64,000 bases of DNA. Origin: Amycolatopsis nigrescens CSC17Ta-90 (GTDB lineage Bacteria > Actinomycetota > Actinomycetes > Mycobacteriales > Pseudonocardiaceae). Positions 17,100 to 26,635 of the stretch are shown piece by piece. The notes under the pieces are model-generated. The model did no database searches, was not told where the DNA came from, and was given only the letters and a program-made list of their open reading frames with translations. The stretch is taken from contig NZ_ARVW01000001.1 in the NCBI RefSeq assembly GCF_000384315.1, forward strand, positions 691,746 through 755,745, read 5' to 3'. A program made the position numbers and the translations under genes. Numbering within the stretch: the first letter of the stretch is position 1; the number at the start of each line of letters is the position of its first letter.

Positions 17100-18053
17100 G
17101 TGCAGTTGGACGATCTGCCGGACTGGCTGCCGGCCTGGTGCCGGGACCAGCTGGGTGGCGAGCCCGCCGACGTGCTGTTCCGGCTGCGACAGATGTCGGT
17201 GGTGTTCGGTCTCCGGCTGGCCGGCGGCACGGATGTCGTGGTCAAGGCGCGCCCCGACGACGGCCGGGCCGGGTCGTGCGTCGCGGCGCAGGCCAGGCTG
17301 GCCGAGCGCGGGTTTCCGTGTGCCCGGCCGCTCACACCGGCTGTCGGTGTCGGTGCACTCGCCGTGCACGCCGAGGAGTTCCGGCCCGGCGGCGAGGTGT
17401 TGCGCGGGGACTCGCCGGACGTGGCCGTGCGCTACGCGGAGGTGTTCGCCGGGCTGATGGCCGAACTGACCGACGTGACCGTCGCGCCCCCGCTGCCGAA
17501 TCCGCGCTGGGCGCGCTTCGACCACACGGACCCCGGGATTTGGCCGACGATCGACTTCCTCGATGAGCGGGACCAGAGCGTCGTGCCCGCGTTTGTCGTC
17601 GACACGGCCGTCCTGGTCCGCAAGCGGCTGCTGGCCACCGGCCTGCCGTGCGTGCTGGGCCACGCCGACTTCGAAGCGCAGAACCTCCGGTGGCACGGCC
17701 GGCGGGTGTGGGTGGTGCACGACTGGGACAGCCTGGCGTGGCAGCCGGAGGCGGCGCTGGTGGGCGCGGCGAGCGGGGGTTTCGCCGGCGCCGGGCCGCC
17801 CACGCTGGCGCCGGTCCGGAGTTCCGAGGCGTTCCTGGTGGCCTATCAGGACATCCGGGGGCGCTCGTTCACCGCCGAGGAGCAGGAGATCGCGTGGGCC
17901 GCCAGCTTGTGGCCGGCGGCGCACCACGCCCGCTGGGAAGCACTGCACGGCGGCAGCACCCCGGTGATCGGCGATGCGCTCCGGGCACAGGCGGCCGAAC
18001 GCCTCCGCCGGGCCGGAATCGCCCGGGACCCGGCCAGGTCGCGCGGAACGTGA
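17100..18053 (+). CDS. Aminoglycoside-phosphotransferase-family kinase
   Basis: 317 residues from a GTG at 17100. The APH kinase signature is LGHADFEAQNLRW (Brenner HxDxxxxN) followed by VVHDWDSL, the metal-binding DxD. The N-lobe is short, with VVKARPDD as the likely ATP lysine. Members phosphorylate antibiotics, sugars or amino acids; nothing marks this one as a resistance gene. It is divergent from the XRE gene, 87 bp between starts. Confidence 0.78.
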   Translation: MQLDDLPDWLPAWCRDQLGGEPADVLFRLRQMSVVFGLRLAGGTDVVVKARPDDGRAGSCVAAQARLAERGFPCARPLTPAVGVGALAVHAEEFRPGGEVLRGDSPDVAVRYAEVFAGLMAELTDVTVAPPLPNPRWARFDHTDPGIWPTIDFLDERDQSVVPAFVVDTAVLVRKRLLATGLPCVLGHADFEAQNLRWHGRRVWVVHDWDSLAWQPEAALVGAASGGFAGAGPPTLAPVRSSEAFLVAYQDIRGRSFTAEEQEIAWAASLWPAAHHARWEALHGGSTPVIGDALRAQAAERLRRAGIARDPARSRGT

Positions 18054-18059
18054 CTCGGC

Positions 18060-20342
18060 TCAGCTCGGGGTGGTGCGCCGCTGTGCGACCCAAGCCGCGA
18101 GATGGGCGCGGTTGGCGAGGCCCAGCTTGCCGAGGATCCGGTTGACGTGGGTCTCGGCCGTGCGTACCGAAATGCGCAGCCGGGTGGCGATTTCGCGGTT
18201 GGTGAGACCCTGTGCGACCAGGCCGGCGATCTCGGCCTCGCGTCGAGTGAGCGGGTCGTGGTCGCCGGCCGGTTCCCGCGGCAGCTCGTCGTGCAGGGCG
18301 TAGTGGATCGCGGCGGCACGGGGAAGTGCCCTCCCCCGGCGCACCGTGTCCTCGAACCTGGCATCGCCCAGCTCCTGCCTCGCCCGGTCGGTACCAGCCC
18401 GGTGCCACTGCGCGTCCAGCCTGCCGTGCCTGGCCAGCGTGCCTTCGTTGGAGTACATCGCCTCGGTCACGCCGAGCAGGATCGCCGCGCGCTCGTGCCG
18501 ACCGGTCAGCGACGCCAGCCACGCCAGTGTCTCCAGGCACAGCGAGCCGATGAAGGCGTTGTCCAGTTTCGAAGCCGCCCACAGCCCGTCGATGGCCGTC
18601 TGTTCGGCGTCGGCCAGCTCGCCGAGGATGACGTTGGCGCGGGAGAGCAACATCAACGCGGCGCTGCGCTGGTAGTACTCGTTCCGCTCCGCGCAGAACT
18701 GGATGATCCGCGCCAGCTCGGCCCGGCCGGCGGCAGGGTCACCGGACAGGGCGGTCGCGGATGCGGCCGAGCCGAGCATCGTGAGCTGCGGGCCCGGCAG
18801 CCCGTGCCGGCCGAACACGGCCGCCGCCGCGGTCGCGTCCGGGATGACGCGGGCCGCGTCGTTCTGGATGACCGCGAAGATCGTGCGGGCCCAGGCCGCC
18901 CACGCACCCGACAGCTCGTCGCCACGTCGCGTGGCGATTTGCTGCGCCTGGTCGAGCAGGTCGGCGGCGGCATCGGGCTCGTTGTGCACCGCGGCGAAGA
19001 CCGAGCTGACCGCCAGGCCGGGCACCCGGTCCGGCACGTCCGGGGGCGCCGCGGCCAGCGCGCGGTTGATCCAGATGCCCAGCTCGGCGTCGAAACCGCG
19101 GACCGCGAAGTAGTCCCGTAGCTGCCACATCATCCGCAGCGCGATGTTGGCAGTCTCGGGCTGCTGGAGGCAGAAGGTGATCGCGGCACGCAGGTTGGCA
19201 TGTTCGCCGCGCAGCTCGCGCACCCAGGCCACCTGATCCGGCCCGACCCAGTCCGCGGCGAAGGAGTCGGCCAGTTCGGCGAGCCGGCGCTGGTGGCGGA
19301 GCTGGAGCCGGACCAGCTCGCCGGCCTGTTCCAGGCGCTCGATGCCGTATTCGCGCAACGTCTCCAGTAGCCGGAACCGAAGCCGATCGGGCTGTTCGAC
19401 CCGGATCAGCACGGACTTGTCGACAAGGCCGTCGATCAGATCGAGGATGTCCGCCGCGTCGATGCCGTCCCCGGCGCACACGTGTTCGGCGGCGGGCAGA
19501 TCGAACGAGCCGACGAACACCGAGACGCGGGCCCACAGCAGCTGCTCGCCGGGAGAGCAGAGGTCGTAGCTCCAGTCGATGGTGGCCCGCAGCGACTGCT
19601 GGCGCTCACCGGCCGCCGCGAACTTCACTGCGAGCAGCCGGTCCGGATGCTGTTGCAGCCGTTCGGCGATCTGCTCCGGTGACAGCGTCCGGATCCGCGC
19701 GGCGGCCAGCTCGATGGCCAACGGCACCCCCGCCAGCTGCCGGCTCAGCCGCGCCACCGCGGCGGCGTTGTCGACGGTCAGCTCGAAGGACCACCACGCC
19801 GCGCGGGCGCGATCCACGAACAGCCGCACGGCGTCGTACCGGCCGAGCTCGTCCGGTGCGGGGGCACTGGCCTCATCGGGTACGGACAGCGGTGGCACCG
19901 TCATCACCTGCTCGCCGTCGGACTCGAAGGACTGCCTGCTGGTGGCCAGCACGGTGACCTTCTCGGTGCTCGCCAGGATCTTGTGCACGAGCTCGGCACA
20001 GGCGAGGATGAGATGCTCGCAGTTGTCCAGCACCAGCAGCAGATGCCGGCCGCGTAGATGGTCCAGGACGCTCTGCTCGGTGGGATCCAGCAACCCGAGC
20101 TCCGCGCCGACCGTGTTCGCCAGCAGGGCCGGCTCCCGCAGCTCGGCCAGCGGCACGAACACGGCGCCGTCGGCGAACTCGCCCGCGACCTCACGCACCA
20201 CCTGCACGGCCAGCCTGGTCTTGCCGACGCCACCGGTCCCGGTCAACGTCACCAGCCGGGACACCGACAACAGCCGCCGCGCCTCGGCGGTCTCCCGCTC
20301 CCGGCCGACATAACTGGTCGGCTTAACCGCGTTGCGGTCCAT
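18060..20342 (-). CDS. LuxR-family regulator with N-terminal AAA/NB-ARC ATPase
   Basis: About 760 residues from the ATG at 20342 (MDRNAVKPTSYVGRERETAE); an upstream ATG at 20402 is possible, neither has a clear RBS. The P-loop is TLTGTGGVGKTRLAVQ, Walker B LLLVLDNCEH, then a winged helix and helical repeats (about 340-670). The last 65 residues are the LuxR HTH: DPLTRREAEIAGLVAQGLTN, REIATRLRISVRTAETHVNR. This AfsR/MalT-like STAND architecture switches on ATP and ligand binding. It is divergent from the DGPF/ECF42 genes. Target unknown. Confidence 0.88.
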   Translation of the reverse strand: MDRNAVKPTSYVGRERETAEARRLLSVSRLVTLTGTGGVGKTRLAVQVVREVAGEFADGAVFVPLAELREPALLANTVGAELGLLDPTEQSVLDHLRGRHLLLVLDNCEHLILACAELVHKILASTEKVTVLATSRQSFESDGEQVMTVPPLSVPDEASAPAPDELGRYDAVRLFVDRARAAWWSFELTVDNAAAVARLSRQLAGVPLAIELAAARIRTLSPEQIAERLQQHPDRLLAVKFAAAGERQQSLRATIDWSYDLCSPGEQLLWARVSVFVGSFDLPAAEHVCAGDGIDAADILDLIDGLVDKSVLIRVEQPDRLRFRLLETLREYGIERLEQAGELVRLQLRHQRRLAELADSFAADWVGPDQVAWVRELRGEHANLRAAITFCLQQPETANIALRMMWQLRDYFAVRGFDAELGIWINRALAAAPPDVPDRVPGLAVSSVFAAVHNEPDAAADLLDQAQQIATRRGDELSGAWAAWARTIFAVIQNDAARVIPDATAAAAVFGRHGLPGPQLTMLGSAASATALSGDPAAGRAELARIIQFCAERNEYYQRSAALMLLSRANVILGELADAEQTAIDGLWAASKLDNAFIGSLCLETLAWLASLTGRHERAAILLGVTEAMYSNEGTLARHGRLDAQWHRAGTDRARQELGDARFEDTVRRGRALPRAAAIHYALHDELPREPAGDHDPLTRREAEIAGLVAQGLTNREIATRLRISVRTAETHVNRILGKLGLANRAHLAAWVAQRRTTPS

Positions 20343-20467
20343 AGTGGTGCGAACGCTACGCGGGCGATCACCTTGGCGCAACGCGGCCAGCACACAGTCC
20401 ATTGCGGACAGCCGAGTCAGGTTTCCTGTCGTGACAGCGCTTCGAGCGACCGATCGGGCATACTGGT

Positions 20468-20806
20468 GTGGTGAAGTACGTGCTGCTGATCTGTGACGAT
20501 GAGAAGGTGTCGCCGTCGATGGAAGAGATTGCGGCGGATCCCGCGCACCAGGAGTACACGGCGGAGGTGGATCGCCGCGGCGCCAGCCTCGCTGGTGCGC
20601 GGCTGCGTCCGGTGGCGGATGCGACGACGGTCCGGGTCCGGGATGGCGAGATGCTGGTGTCCGATGGCCCGTTCGCGGAGACGAAGGACTTCATCGGCGG
20701 TATCCACATCATCGAGTGCGCTGATCTGGATGACGCGCTCGCGATCGCTGCGCTGCATCCCTACGCGAAACACGGTTGTGTCGAGGTGCGTCCCGTGTGG
20801 GAATGA
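20468..20806 (+). CDS. YCII-related DGPF-domain protein, ECF42 partner
   Basis: 112 residues (MVKYVLLICDDEKVSPSMEE). The DGPF signature is visible in VSDGPFAETKDFIGGIHI, and the end has HPYAKHGCVEVRPV. DGPF proteins are encoded next to ECF42 sigma factors in most genomes and are the usual regulon of that group; their biochemical role is unknown. The sigma-factor gene follows 72 bp downstream on the same strand across a duplicated start region. Confidence 0.9.
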   Translation: MVKYVLLICDDEKVSPSMEEIAADPAHQEYTAEVDRRGASLAGARLRPVADATTVRVRDGEMLVSDGPFAETKDFIGGIHIIECADLDDALAIAALHPYAKHGCVEVRPVWE

Positions 20807-20807
20807 C

Positions 20808-20882
20808 CGCCGACGTGCTCTTTCCCGCGGAGGCGGCGATATGATCGCCGACGTGCTTTTTCCCGCGGAGGCGGTGATATGA
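20808..20882 (+). repeat. Tandem 37-bp duplication of the RBS/start region before the ECF42 gene
   Basis: 20808-20844 and 20846-20882 are the same 37-base unit (CGCCGACGTGCTYTTTCCCG then CGGAGGCGGYGATATGA) with only two C/T differences. Each unit ends with a GGAGG-type RBS and an ATG followed by A. The second ATG starts the sigma factor; the first opens a 13-codon leader frame. It looks like a recent tandem duplication that added an extra translation start. Confidence 0.85.
20841..20882 (+). CDS. Putative 13-residue leader peptide overlapping the sigma-factor start
   Basis: Starting at the first duplicated ATG (20841), with GGAGG about 8 bases upstream, the frame encodes [13 protein letters not shown] and stops at TGA 20880-20882. 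The stop overlaps the sigma-factor ATG as ATGA, the standard geometry for translational coupling. It may tune sigma-factor translation. Expression is unproven; it could simply be a by-product of the duplication. Confidence 0.45.
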   Translation: MIADVLFPAEAVI

Positions 20883-22096
20883 CAGCGCCAGACGAGGTTC
20901 GGGCCGCGGTCGATGCGGCGTATCGGCACGAGTGGGGCCAGGTGGTCGCCACGCTGATCGGGCTGACCGGGAACTGGGACCTGGCCGAGGACTGCGCGCA
21001 GGACGCGTTCGCCGCCGCGCTGGCGACCTGGGCGCGCGATGGGGTGCCCGAGCGTCCGGGTGCCTGGCTCACCACGACGGCGCGGCACCGGGCGACCGAT
21101 CGGCTGCGGCGGGACACGGTGGGTGCGACGAAGCTGCGGCAACTCGCGGTGCTGGAGCGGGATCCGATCGAGCCGTTGGCGGAGGAGATCCCGGACGAGC
21201 GGTTGCGGTTGATCTTCACCTGCTGCCATCCCGCGCTGCCGTTCCCGGCCAGGGTAGCGCTCACGCTGCGCACGCTGGCCGGGCTGAGCACGGGTGAGAT
21301 CGCCAAGGCGTTCCTGGCCGCCGAGCCGGCGATGGCGCAGCGCCTGGTGCGCGCCAAGCGCAAGATCGTGGAGGCGGGGATCCCGTACCGGGTGCCGCCG
21401 GCGGAACTGCTGCCGCGGCGGCTGACCGCTGTTCTGGCGGTGCTGTACCTGATCTTCAACGAGGGCTACGACGAGGTGGACGGGCGCAGGGCGCTGGCGG
21501 CCGACGGGATTCACCTCGCCAGGATGCTCGTCCGCCTGATGCCGGCCGAGCCCGAGGCGCGCGGTCTGCTGGCGTTGATGCTGCTGCTGGAGGCCCGCCG
21601 CGCGAGCCGCACCGACGACGGCGTGCTGGTCACCCTGGAGAACCAGGACCGGTCCCGGTGGGATCGCGCGCTGATCACCGAAGGCGTCGCGACGCTCGAC
21701 GAAGCGTTGGCCATCCGGCGTTCCGGGCCGTATCAGGTGCAGGCCGCGATCGCCGCCTGTCACGCCACCGCCCCGGACTCCGCGGCTACCGACTGGCCGC
21801 AGATCGCCGCCCTCTACACCGAGCTCGCGCGGCTGACGCCGTCGCCCGTGGTGGACCTCAACCGCGCCGTAGCGATCGCGATGGCCGACGGCATCTCCGC
21901 CGGGCTCGCCCTCGTGGACGAGCTCGCCGGGTCCGGCAAGCTCGACGGCTACTACCTGCTGCCCGCGACCAGGGCCGATCTGCTCCGCCGGGACGGCCGG
22001 CTCGCCGAAGCCGCCACCTCCTACGAAGAAGCGCTGAAACTGGCACCGACCGACGCCGAACGCCGGTACCTGACCACACGCCTGCACAGCCTCTGA
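20879..22096 (+). CDS. ECF42-group RNA polymerase sigma factor with TPR-like C-terminal extension
   Basis: 405 residues. The sigma-2 region is near residues 10-80 ([32 protein letters not shown]), sigma-4 near 105-160 ([20 protein letters not shown]). The remaining 240 residues hold [20 protein letters not shown], the SnoaL-free TPR-like C-terminal domain typical of ECF42. This group has no anti-sigma factor; the C-terminal extension is reported to control activity and the DGPF gene is the usual target. The preceding DGPF gene fits exactly. Confidence 0.92.
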   Translation: MTAPDEVRAAVDAAYRHEWGQVVATLIGLTGNWDLAEDCAQDAFAAALATWARDGVPERPGAWLTTTARHRATDRLRRDTVGATKLRQLAVLERDPIEPLAEEIPDERLRLIFTCCHPALPFPARVALTLRTLAGLSTGEIAKAFLAAEPAMAQRLVRAKRKIVEAGIPYRVPPAELLPRRLTAVLAVLYLIFNEGYDEVDGRRALAADGIHLARMLVRLMPAEPEARGLLALMLLLEARRASRTDDGVLVTLENQDRSRWDRALITEGVATLDEALAIRRSGPYQVQAAIAACHATAPDSAATDWPQIAALYTELARLTPSPVVDLNRAVAIAMADGISAGLALVDELAGSGKLDGYYLLPATRADLLRRDGRLAEAATSYEEALKLAPTDAERRYLTTRLHSL

Positions 22097-22209
22097 CCAG
22101 CATCGACCAACACGGTCGAACTTTTTCCGAAACTCTTCCGCGCCGATGTCGATCCAGGGCGGCCTCCTTCGTCGGTGGGCAAAACCCACCAAAGAGAGAG
22201 GCGAGAACG

Positions 22210-22695
22210 ATGTCGAACAACCTGACCGCCACCATGACCGTCGACCGGACGCCGGACGAGGTCTTCGCGGCCATCACCAATGTGCGCGGCTGGTGGAACG
22301 AGAACCTCATCGGCCACTCCGCCGCCCTGCACGACGAGTTCGTCTTCACCGACGACTTCACCCACGCCGGGGAAACGGCCCAGGGCAAGGAGGGCATCCG
22401 GTTCGCCCGGTTCCAGCTCACCGAGGTCGAGCCGGGCAAGCGGATGATCTGGCACGTCGTGGACTCCTACCTCACGTTCGTCGACGACCGCGACGAGTGG
22501 ACCGGCACCGACGTCGTCTTCGACCTCACCGCCAACGCCAAGGGCACCACGCTGCATTTCACCCACATCGGTCTCACCGCTGCCGAATCCGAGTGCTTCG
22601 ACGCGTGCTCACGCGGCTGGACCTTCTACATCACCACGAGCCTGCCGCAGCTGATCACCACCGGCACCGGCCAGCCCATCGCGAGCTACCGCTGA
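22210..22695 (+). CDS. SRPBCC / AHSA1-like domain protein
   Basis: 161 residues from the ATG at 22210, preceded by AGAGAGGCGAGAA. It begins MSNNLTATMTVDRTPDEVFA and contains VRGWWNEN and GKRMIWHVVDSYLTFV, typical of AHSA1-type START-fold proteins that bind small lipophilic ligands. It lies between the ECF42 gene and an MFS exporter on the same strand; AHSA1-like proteins are common in ECF/DGPF neighbourhoods, so it may belong to the sigma regulon. Confidence 0.82.
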   Translation: MSNNLTATMTVDRTPDEVFAAITNVRGWWNENLIGHSAALHDEFVFTDDFTHAGETAQGKEGIRFARFQLTEVEPGKRMIWHVVDSYLTFVDDRDEWTGTDVVFDLTANAKGTTLHFTHIGLTAAESECFDACSRGWTFYITTSLPQLITTGTGQPIASYR

Positions 22696-22715
22696 GCCGA
22701 AGGGACCCAGAACCC

Positions 22716-24119
22716 ATGTCTGTCATCGAAAGCTCCGCACAAGCCACCACCGCCGGTCCGCCGGCACGTCCTCGCCAAGGGGTCGTGCTCGGACTGGCCT
22801 GCGCCGCCCAGGCGATGGTGGGCCTGGACATTGCCATCGTGAACGTGGCCCTGCCCTCGATCCAGCGCGACCTCGGCGTCAGCCAGAGCAGTGTGCAGTG
22901 GGTCGTGGTCGCCTACGGCCTGCTGCTCGGCGGGTTCCTCCTCGTCGGCGGCCGGATGGCCGACCTGCTGGGACGACGCCGCATCCTGCTCGCCGGGCTC
23001 GGCCTGTTCACCGCCGCATCGCTGCTGGCCGGCTTGGCGCAGCACGGCGGCGTGCTGATCACCGCGCGTGGGCTCCAGGGATTGGGTGGCGCGCTCGTCG
23101 CACCCGCGGCGTTGTCGCTGCTGGCCGTCACCTTCCGCGAAGGGCGGGAACGCAACCGGGCCCTCGGCATCTTCGGCGCCGTCGGCGGCGCGGCCGGAAC
23201 GGTGGGTGTGGTCGCGAGCGGCCTCATCGCGGCCGGTCCGGGCTGGCGGTGGGCGTTCTTCATCAACGTTCCGGCGGGCCTGCTGCTCATCGCACTCGCC
23301 ATCACCTGCCTTGCCGCCGATGCGGCCCGCGGGCGTCCCGGACGGCTCGACGTCGCGGGGGCGAGCACGATCACCGGCGGACTGCTGATCTTCGTCTACG
23401 CGCTCCACAACGCGTCCACCCGCGGATGGGCCGCCACCTCCACCCTGGCGTGGTTCATCGCGGCCGGCGTGCTGATAGCCGCGTTCGTCTGGATCGAGAA
23501 GCGTTCCGCCGCCCCGCTCGTGCCCGCCAAAGCGTTGCGGAACCGCACGCTGGCCGCGGCGAACCTCACTACGCTGCTCGCGTTCGGTGCGTTCTTCTCC
23601 TTCATCTTCCTCGGATCGCTGCTGATGCAGCAGGAACTCGGTTACACCCCAACGCAAACCGGCCTGGCCTGGCTGGCGACGACGATGACCGAATTCGCGA
23701 CGGCGGCCGCCGCGGGGCGTCTCGTGGCCGCCGCGGGCGTCCGCCGCCTGCTGGTCACCGGCCTGACGCTGCTGGCCGCCGGAATGGTGTGGCTGACCCG
23801 GGTGCCCGCCGACGCCGACTACCTCACCGGCCCGCTTCCGGCGTTCCTGCTCGCCGGGCTCGGCTTCGGCCTCTGCGGACCCGCGCTGCAAATCGGCGCG
23901 CTGTCCGGCGTCACGGAATCGGAATCAGGATTCGCTTCCGGCCTGATCGAGACCATGCGCGAGCTCGGTGGCGCGGCCGGAGTCGCCGCGGTGTCCACCG
24001 TCCTGGTCGCCGGAACCGGCCTAGCCGGCTTCCACACCGCCTTCGCCGCCATCGGTGTCCTCGCCGGCCTCGGAGCCATCACCGCGGCGGCCGGATTCCG
24101 GAGGTACAGTGGCGGTTAG
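22716..24119 (+). CDS. MFS drug efflux transporter, DHA2 type
   Basis: 467 residues from the ATG at 22716, 20 bp after the SRPBCC stop, so probably in the same operon. TM1 carries GLDIAIVNVALPSI, the loop 2-3 motif is GGRMADLLGRRRILLAG, motif C is GAVGGAAGTVGVVASGL. Fourteen hydrophobic segments can be followed. It should act as a proton-driven multidrug exporter in the cytoplasmic membrane. The next gene begins 32 bp later. Confidence 0.9.
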   Translation: MSVIESSAQATTAGPPARPRQGVVLGLACAAQAMVGLDIAIVNVALPSIQRDLGVSQSSVQWVVVAYGLLLGGFLLVGGRMADLLGRRRILLAGLGLFTAASLLAGLAQHGGVLITARGLQGLGGALVAPAALSLLAVTFREGRERNRALGIFGAVGGAAGTVGVVASGLIAAGPGWRWAFFINVPAGLLLIALAITCLAADAARGRPGRLDVAGASTITGGLLIFVYALHNASTRGWAATSTLAWFIAAGVLIAAFVWIEKRSAAPLVPAKALRNRTLAAANLTTLLAFGAFFSFIFLGSLLMQQELGYTPTQTGLAWLATTMTEFATAAAAGRLVAAAGVRRLLVTGLTLLAAGMVWLTRVPADADYLTGPLPAFLLAGLGFGLCGPALQIGALSGVTESESGFASGLIETMRELGGAAGVAAVSTVLVAGTGLAGFHTAFAAIGVLAGLGAITAAAGFRRYSGG

Positions 24120-24151
24120 TTTGATGGTGGTCGTACAAGGAGGTGAGGGTT

Positions 24152-25102
24152 GTGCGCGCGATCGGCCTGACCGAGTTCGGTGGACCCGAGGTGCTGCGGG
24201 TGATCGAACTGCCCGATCCGGTGCCGGGCGGTGGTGAGGTGCGCATCCGGGTGCACGCCGCCTCGGTCAACCCCACCGACACCTTGCTCCGCTCCGGCGC
24301 CACGAGCGCGCGGTTCAACGGCCGTCCCGGGCCGTATGTGCCGGGTATGGACGCGGCGGGCGTGGTCGACGCGATCGGACCGGACACCGACACCCCGCTC
24401 CGGCAAGGGGATGCGGTGGTCACGATCGTCCGCCCCTACCAGCCTCGCGGCGGCGCTTACGCCGAGCTGGTCGTGGTGCCCGCCGAGTCGGTGGTGCCGA
24501 TTCCGTCCGGTGTGGACTTCCCGGCCGCTTCCACGCTGCTGATGAACGCCCTCACCGCCAGGCTCGGGCTGGATCTGCTCGCCGTGCCGGCCGGCGGCAC
24601 CGTCGCGGTGACCGGAGCGGCCGGGGCCTTCGGCGGATACGCGGTGCAGCTGGCCAAGAGCGATGGGCTGCGCGTGCTGGCCGACGCCGCACCGGCCGAC
24701 ACGCGGCTGGTGGCCGGTCTTGGCGCGGATGAGGTGGTGCCGCGCGGTGACGACGTCGCCGATCGGTTCCGCGCGTGCGCGCCCGCGGGGGTGGACGGCG
24801 TGCTCGACGGGGCGATGCTGCACGAGCTGGTCGTCCCGGCGATCCGGGACCGTGGCGGGATCGCCGTCATCCGCGGCTGGGACGGCCCGGTCGACCGCGG
24901 TATCCGGGTGCACCCGGTCTGGGTCACCGAAGGGGCCACCGATCACGCCCGGTTGCTCCGGCTGCGGGACCAGGCCGAGGCCGGCGAGCTGACCCTGCGC
25001 GTTGCCGACGTGCTGCCCGCCGACCAGGCGGCCAAGGCGCACCGGCGACTGGCCGATGGCGGGCTGCGGGGCCGTCTCGTGCTGGACTTCACCGCCGTGT
25101 AG
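24152..25102 (+). CDS. Quinone-oxidoreductase-like MDR alcohol dehydrogenase
   Basis: 316 residues. The start is the GTG at 24152 because a perfect AAGGAGGTGA lies at 24137-24146; the GTG at 24143 overlaps that site. The GroES-like N-domain has PGGGEVRIRVHAASVNPTD; the NADPH motif is VAVTGAAGAFGGYAVQL. No zinc ligand cysteines are visible, so it is the zinc-independent quinone/enoyl reductase branch. It closes a possible SRPBCC-MFS-oxidoreductase operon. Confidence 0.85.
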   Translation: MRAIGLTEFGGPEVLRVIELPDPVPGGGEVRIRVHAASVNPTDTLLRSGATSARFNGRPGPYVPGMDAAGVVDAIGPDTDTPLRQGDAVVTIVRPYQPRGGAYAELVVVPAESVVPIPSGVDFPAASTLLMNALTARLGLDLLAVPAGGTVAVTGAAGAFGGYAVQLAKSDGLRVLADAAPADTRLVAGLGADEVVPRGDDVADRFRACAPAGVDGVLDGAMLHELVVPAIRDRGGIAVIRGWDGPVDRGIRVHPVWVTEGATDHARLLRLRDQAEAGELTLRVADVLPADQAAKAHRRLADGGLRGRLVLDFTAV

Positions 25103-25253
25103 TTAGGTGGTGTCGGTGTGGGAGCCTGGCGGTTAGTCGCGATTCCGGGCGACTTTGTCTTGGCGTGTCGGCGCCTGGAGGAGGAACCTGAGTGCGCAGA
25201 GATCGGCGACTCGTGTCGGAAGCCAGGGGTGTCGTGGGCGTGGAGGCGTGCTG

Positions 25254-26609
25254 GTGGTGGTGAAACTTCGCCGGGGCGGCGATCCGCGGCGGATCGGTCG
25301 GTACCGGGTGATCCGGCAGCTCGGTGTGGGCGGCATGGGCGCGGTCTATCTGGCGTCCGGCAAGGACGGCCGGTCGGTGGCCGTCAAGGTCATTCGCGCC
25401 GAGCACGCCGCCAATCCGGTGTTCCGGGCGCGGTTCAGACGCGAGGTTGCCGCCGCCCAGCGGGTGCGTCCGTTCTGCACCGCCCCGATCATCGATGCCG
25501 ACCCCGACGCCAACCCGCCGTACCTGGTGACCGAGTTCGTCAACGGCCCCAGCCTGCACGACCACGTCGCCACCAGCGGGCCGCTGCGCGGCGCGGATCT
25601 GGAAGCGCTGGCGGTCGGCGTGGTGGCCGCGCTGACCGCGATTCACGACGCCGGGGTGGTGCACCGCGATCTGAAGCCCGCGAACGTGCTGCTGTCGCCG
25701 TTCGGGCCGCGGGTGATCGACTTCGGGATCGCCAGGGTGACGGATCTGACGCGGCTCAGCGTGGACGGCGCGGTGATGGGAACCCCGGCGTTCATGGCAC
25801 CGGAGCAGGTTCGGGCCGAGCAGGTCACGACCGCCGCCGACGTGTTCGCCTGGGGTGGGGTGGTCGCGTTCGCCGCCCGTGGCGAACCGCCGTTCAGGGG
25901 AGAGTCGACGGCGGCCGCGCTGCATCAGATCCTCACCGGCGAGCCCGGCCTCGGCGGTCTGGACGGCGCACTGCGCGACCAGGTGCTGGCCGCGATGTCG
26001 AAAACTCCCGAGCGCAGACCGACCGCCCACGACATCCTCGGAAGCCTGATCTCCAGCGGCACGCCCGCACCCGCCGAGGTGCCCGACGTCGAGGCGCCCC
26101 GGGCCGCGCCGAGCGGCGCCGACCCGGCGGAGGTCTCCTACCGGCGCGCCGCGGAGGCCGGTGACGCCACGGCCATGCACGATCTGGCGGATCTGCTCCG
26201 CAAGAGCTACCGGACCGAGGAGGCCGAGCACTGGTACCGCAAGGCCATCGACGCCGGCGCGATCTTCGCTCCGGTCAACCTCGGCCTCCTGTACGACCAA
26301 CGAGGTGAACTCGACGAAGCGGAACACTGGTACCGCAAGGCCGTCGACAACGGCGTGACCGCTGCCATGGCCAACCTCGGCGCGCTGCACGAGAAGCGGG
26401 GCCAGCTCGACGAAGCGGAACGCTGGTACCGCAAGGCCGCTGACGCGGGATTCGCCGGGGGCATGGGCAACCTCGGCCTGCTGCTCCAACATCGCGGTGA
26501 CAACGCCGGGGCCGAGCACTGGTACCGCCAAGCCGCCGACGCCGGCGACACCTGGGCCGTGGACAAGCTCAACAACCTGCTCCGAAGAGGCGCTGAAGAA
26601 TCCCACTAA
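25254..26609 (+). CDS. Soluble Ser/Thr protein kinase with Sel1-like repeats
   Basis: 451 residues from a GTG at 25254 with GGAGG 7 bases upstream. Kinase domain about 15-265: glycine loop LGVGGMGAVYLA (24-34), Lys45, HRDLKPAN (137-144), DFG (156-158), APE (182-184). After a short Pro/Ala linker come about four Sel1/TPR units from residue 293 (EAEHWYRKAIDAG, EAEHWYRKAVDNG, EAERWYRKAADAG, GAEHWYRQAADAG). No membrane segment, unlike PknB-type receptors. The repeats probably recruit substrates or partners. The target is unknown. Confidence 0.9.
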   Translation: MVVKLRRGGDPRRIGRYRVIRQLGVGGMGAVYLASGKDGRSVAVKVIRAEHAANPVFRARFRREVAAAQRVRPFCTAPIIDADPDANPPYLVTEFVNGPSLHDHVATSGPLRGADLEALAVGVVAALTAIHDAGVVHRDLKPANVLLSPFGPRVIDFGIARVTDLTRLSVDGAVMGTPAFMAPEQVRAEQVTTAADVFAWGGVVAFAARGEPPFRGESTAAALHQILTGEPGLGGLDGALRDQVLAAMSKTPERRPTAHDILGSLISSGTPAPAEVPDVEAPRAAPSGADPAEVSYRRAAEAGDATAMHDLADLLRKSYRTEEAEHWYRKAIDAGAIFAPVNLGLLYDQRGELDEAEHWYRKAVDNGVTAAMANLGALHEKRGQLDEAERWYRKAADAGFAGGMGNLGLLLQHRGDNAGAEHWYRQAADAGDTWAVDKLNNLLRRGAEESH

Positions 26610-26635
26610 ACCGCAAAGCAGCAGGTTTCCACAGG

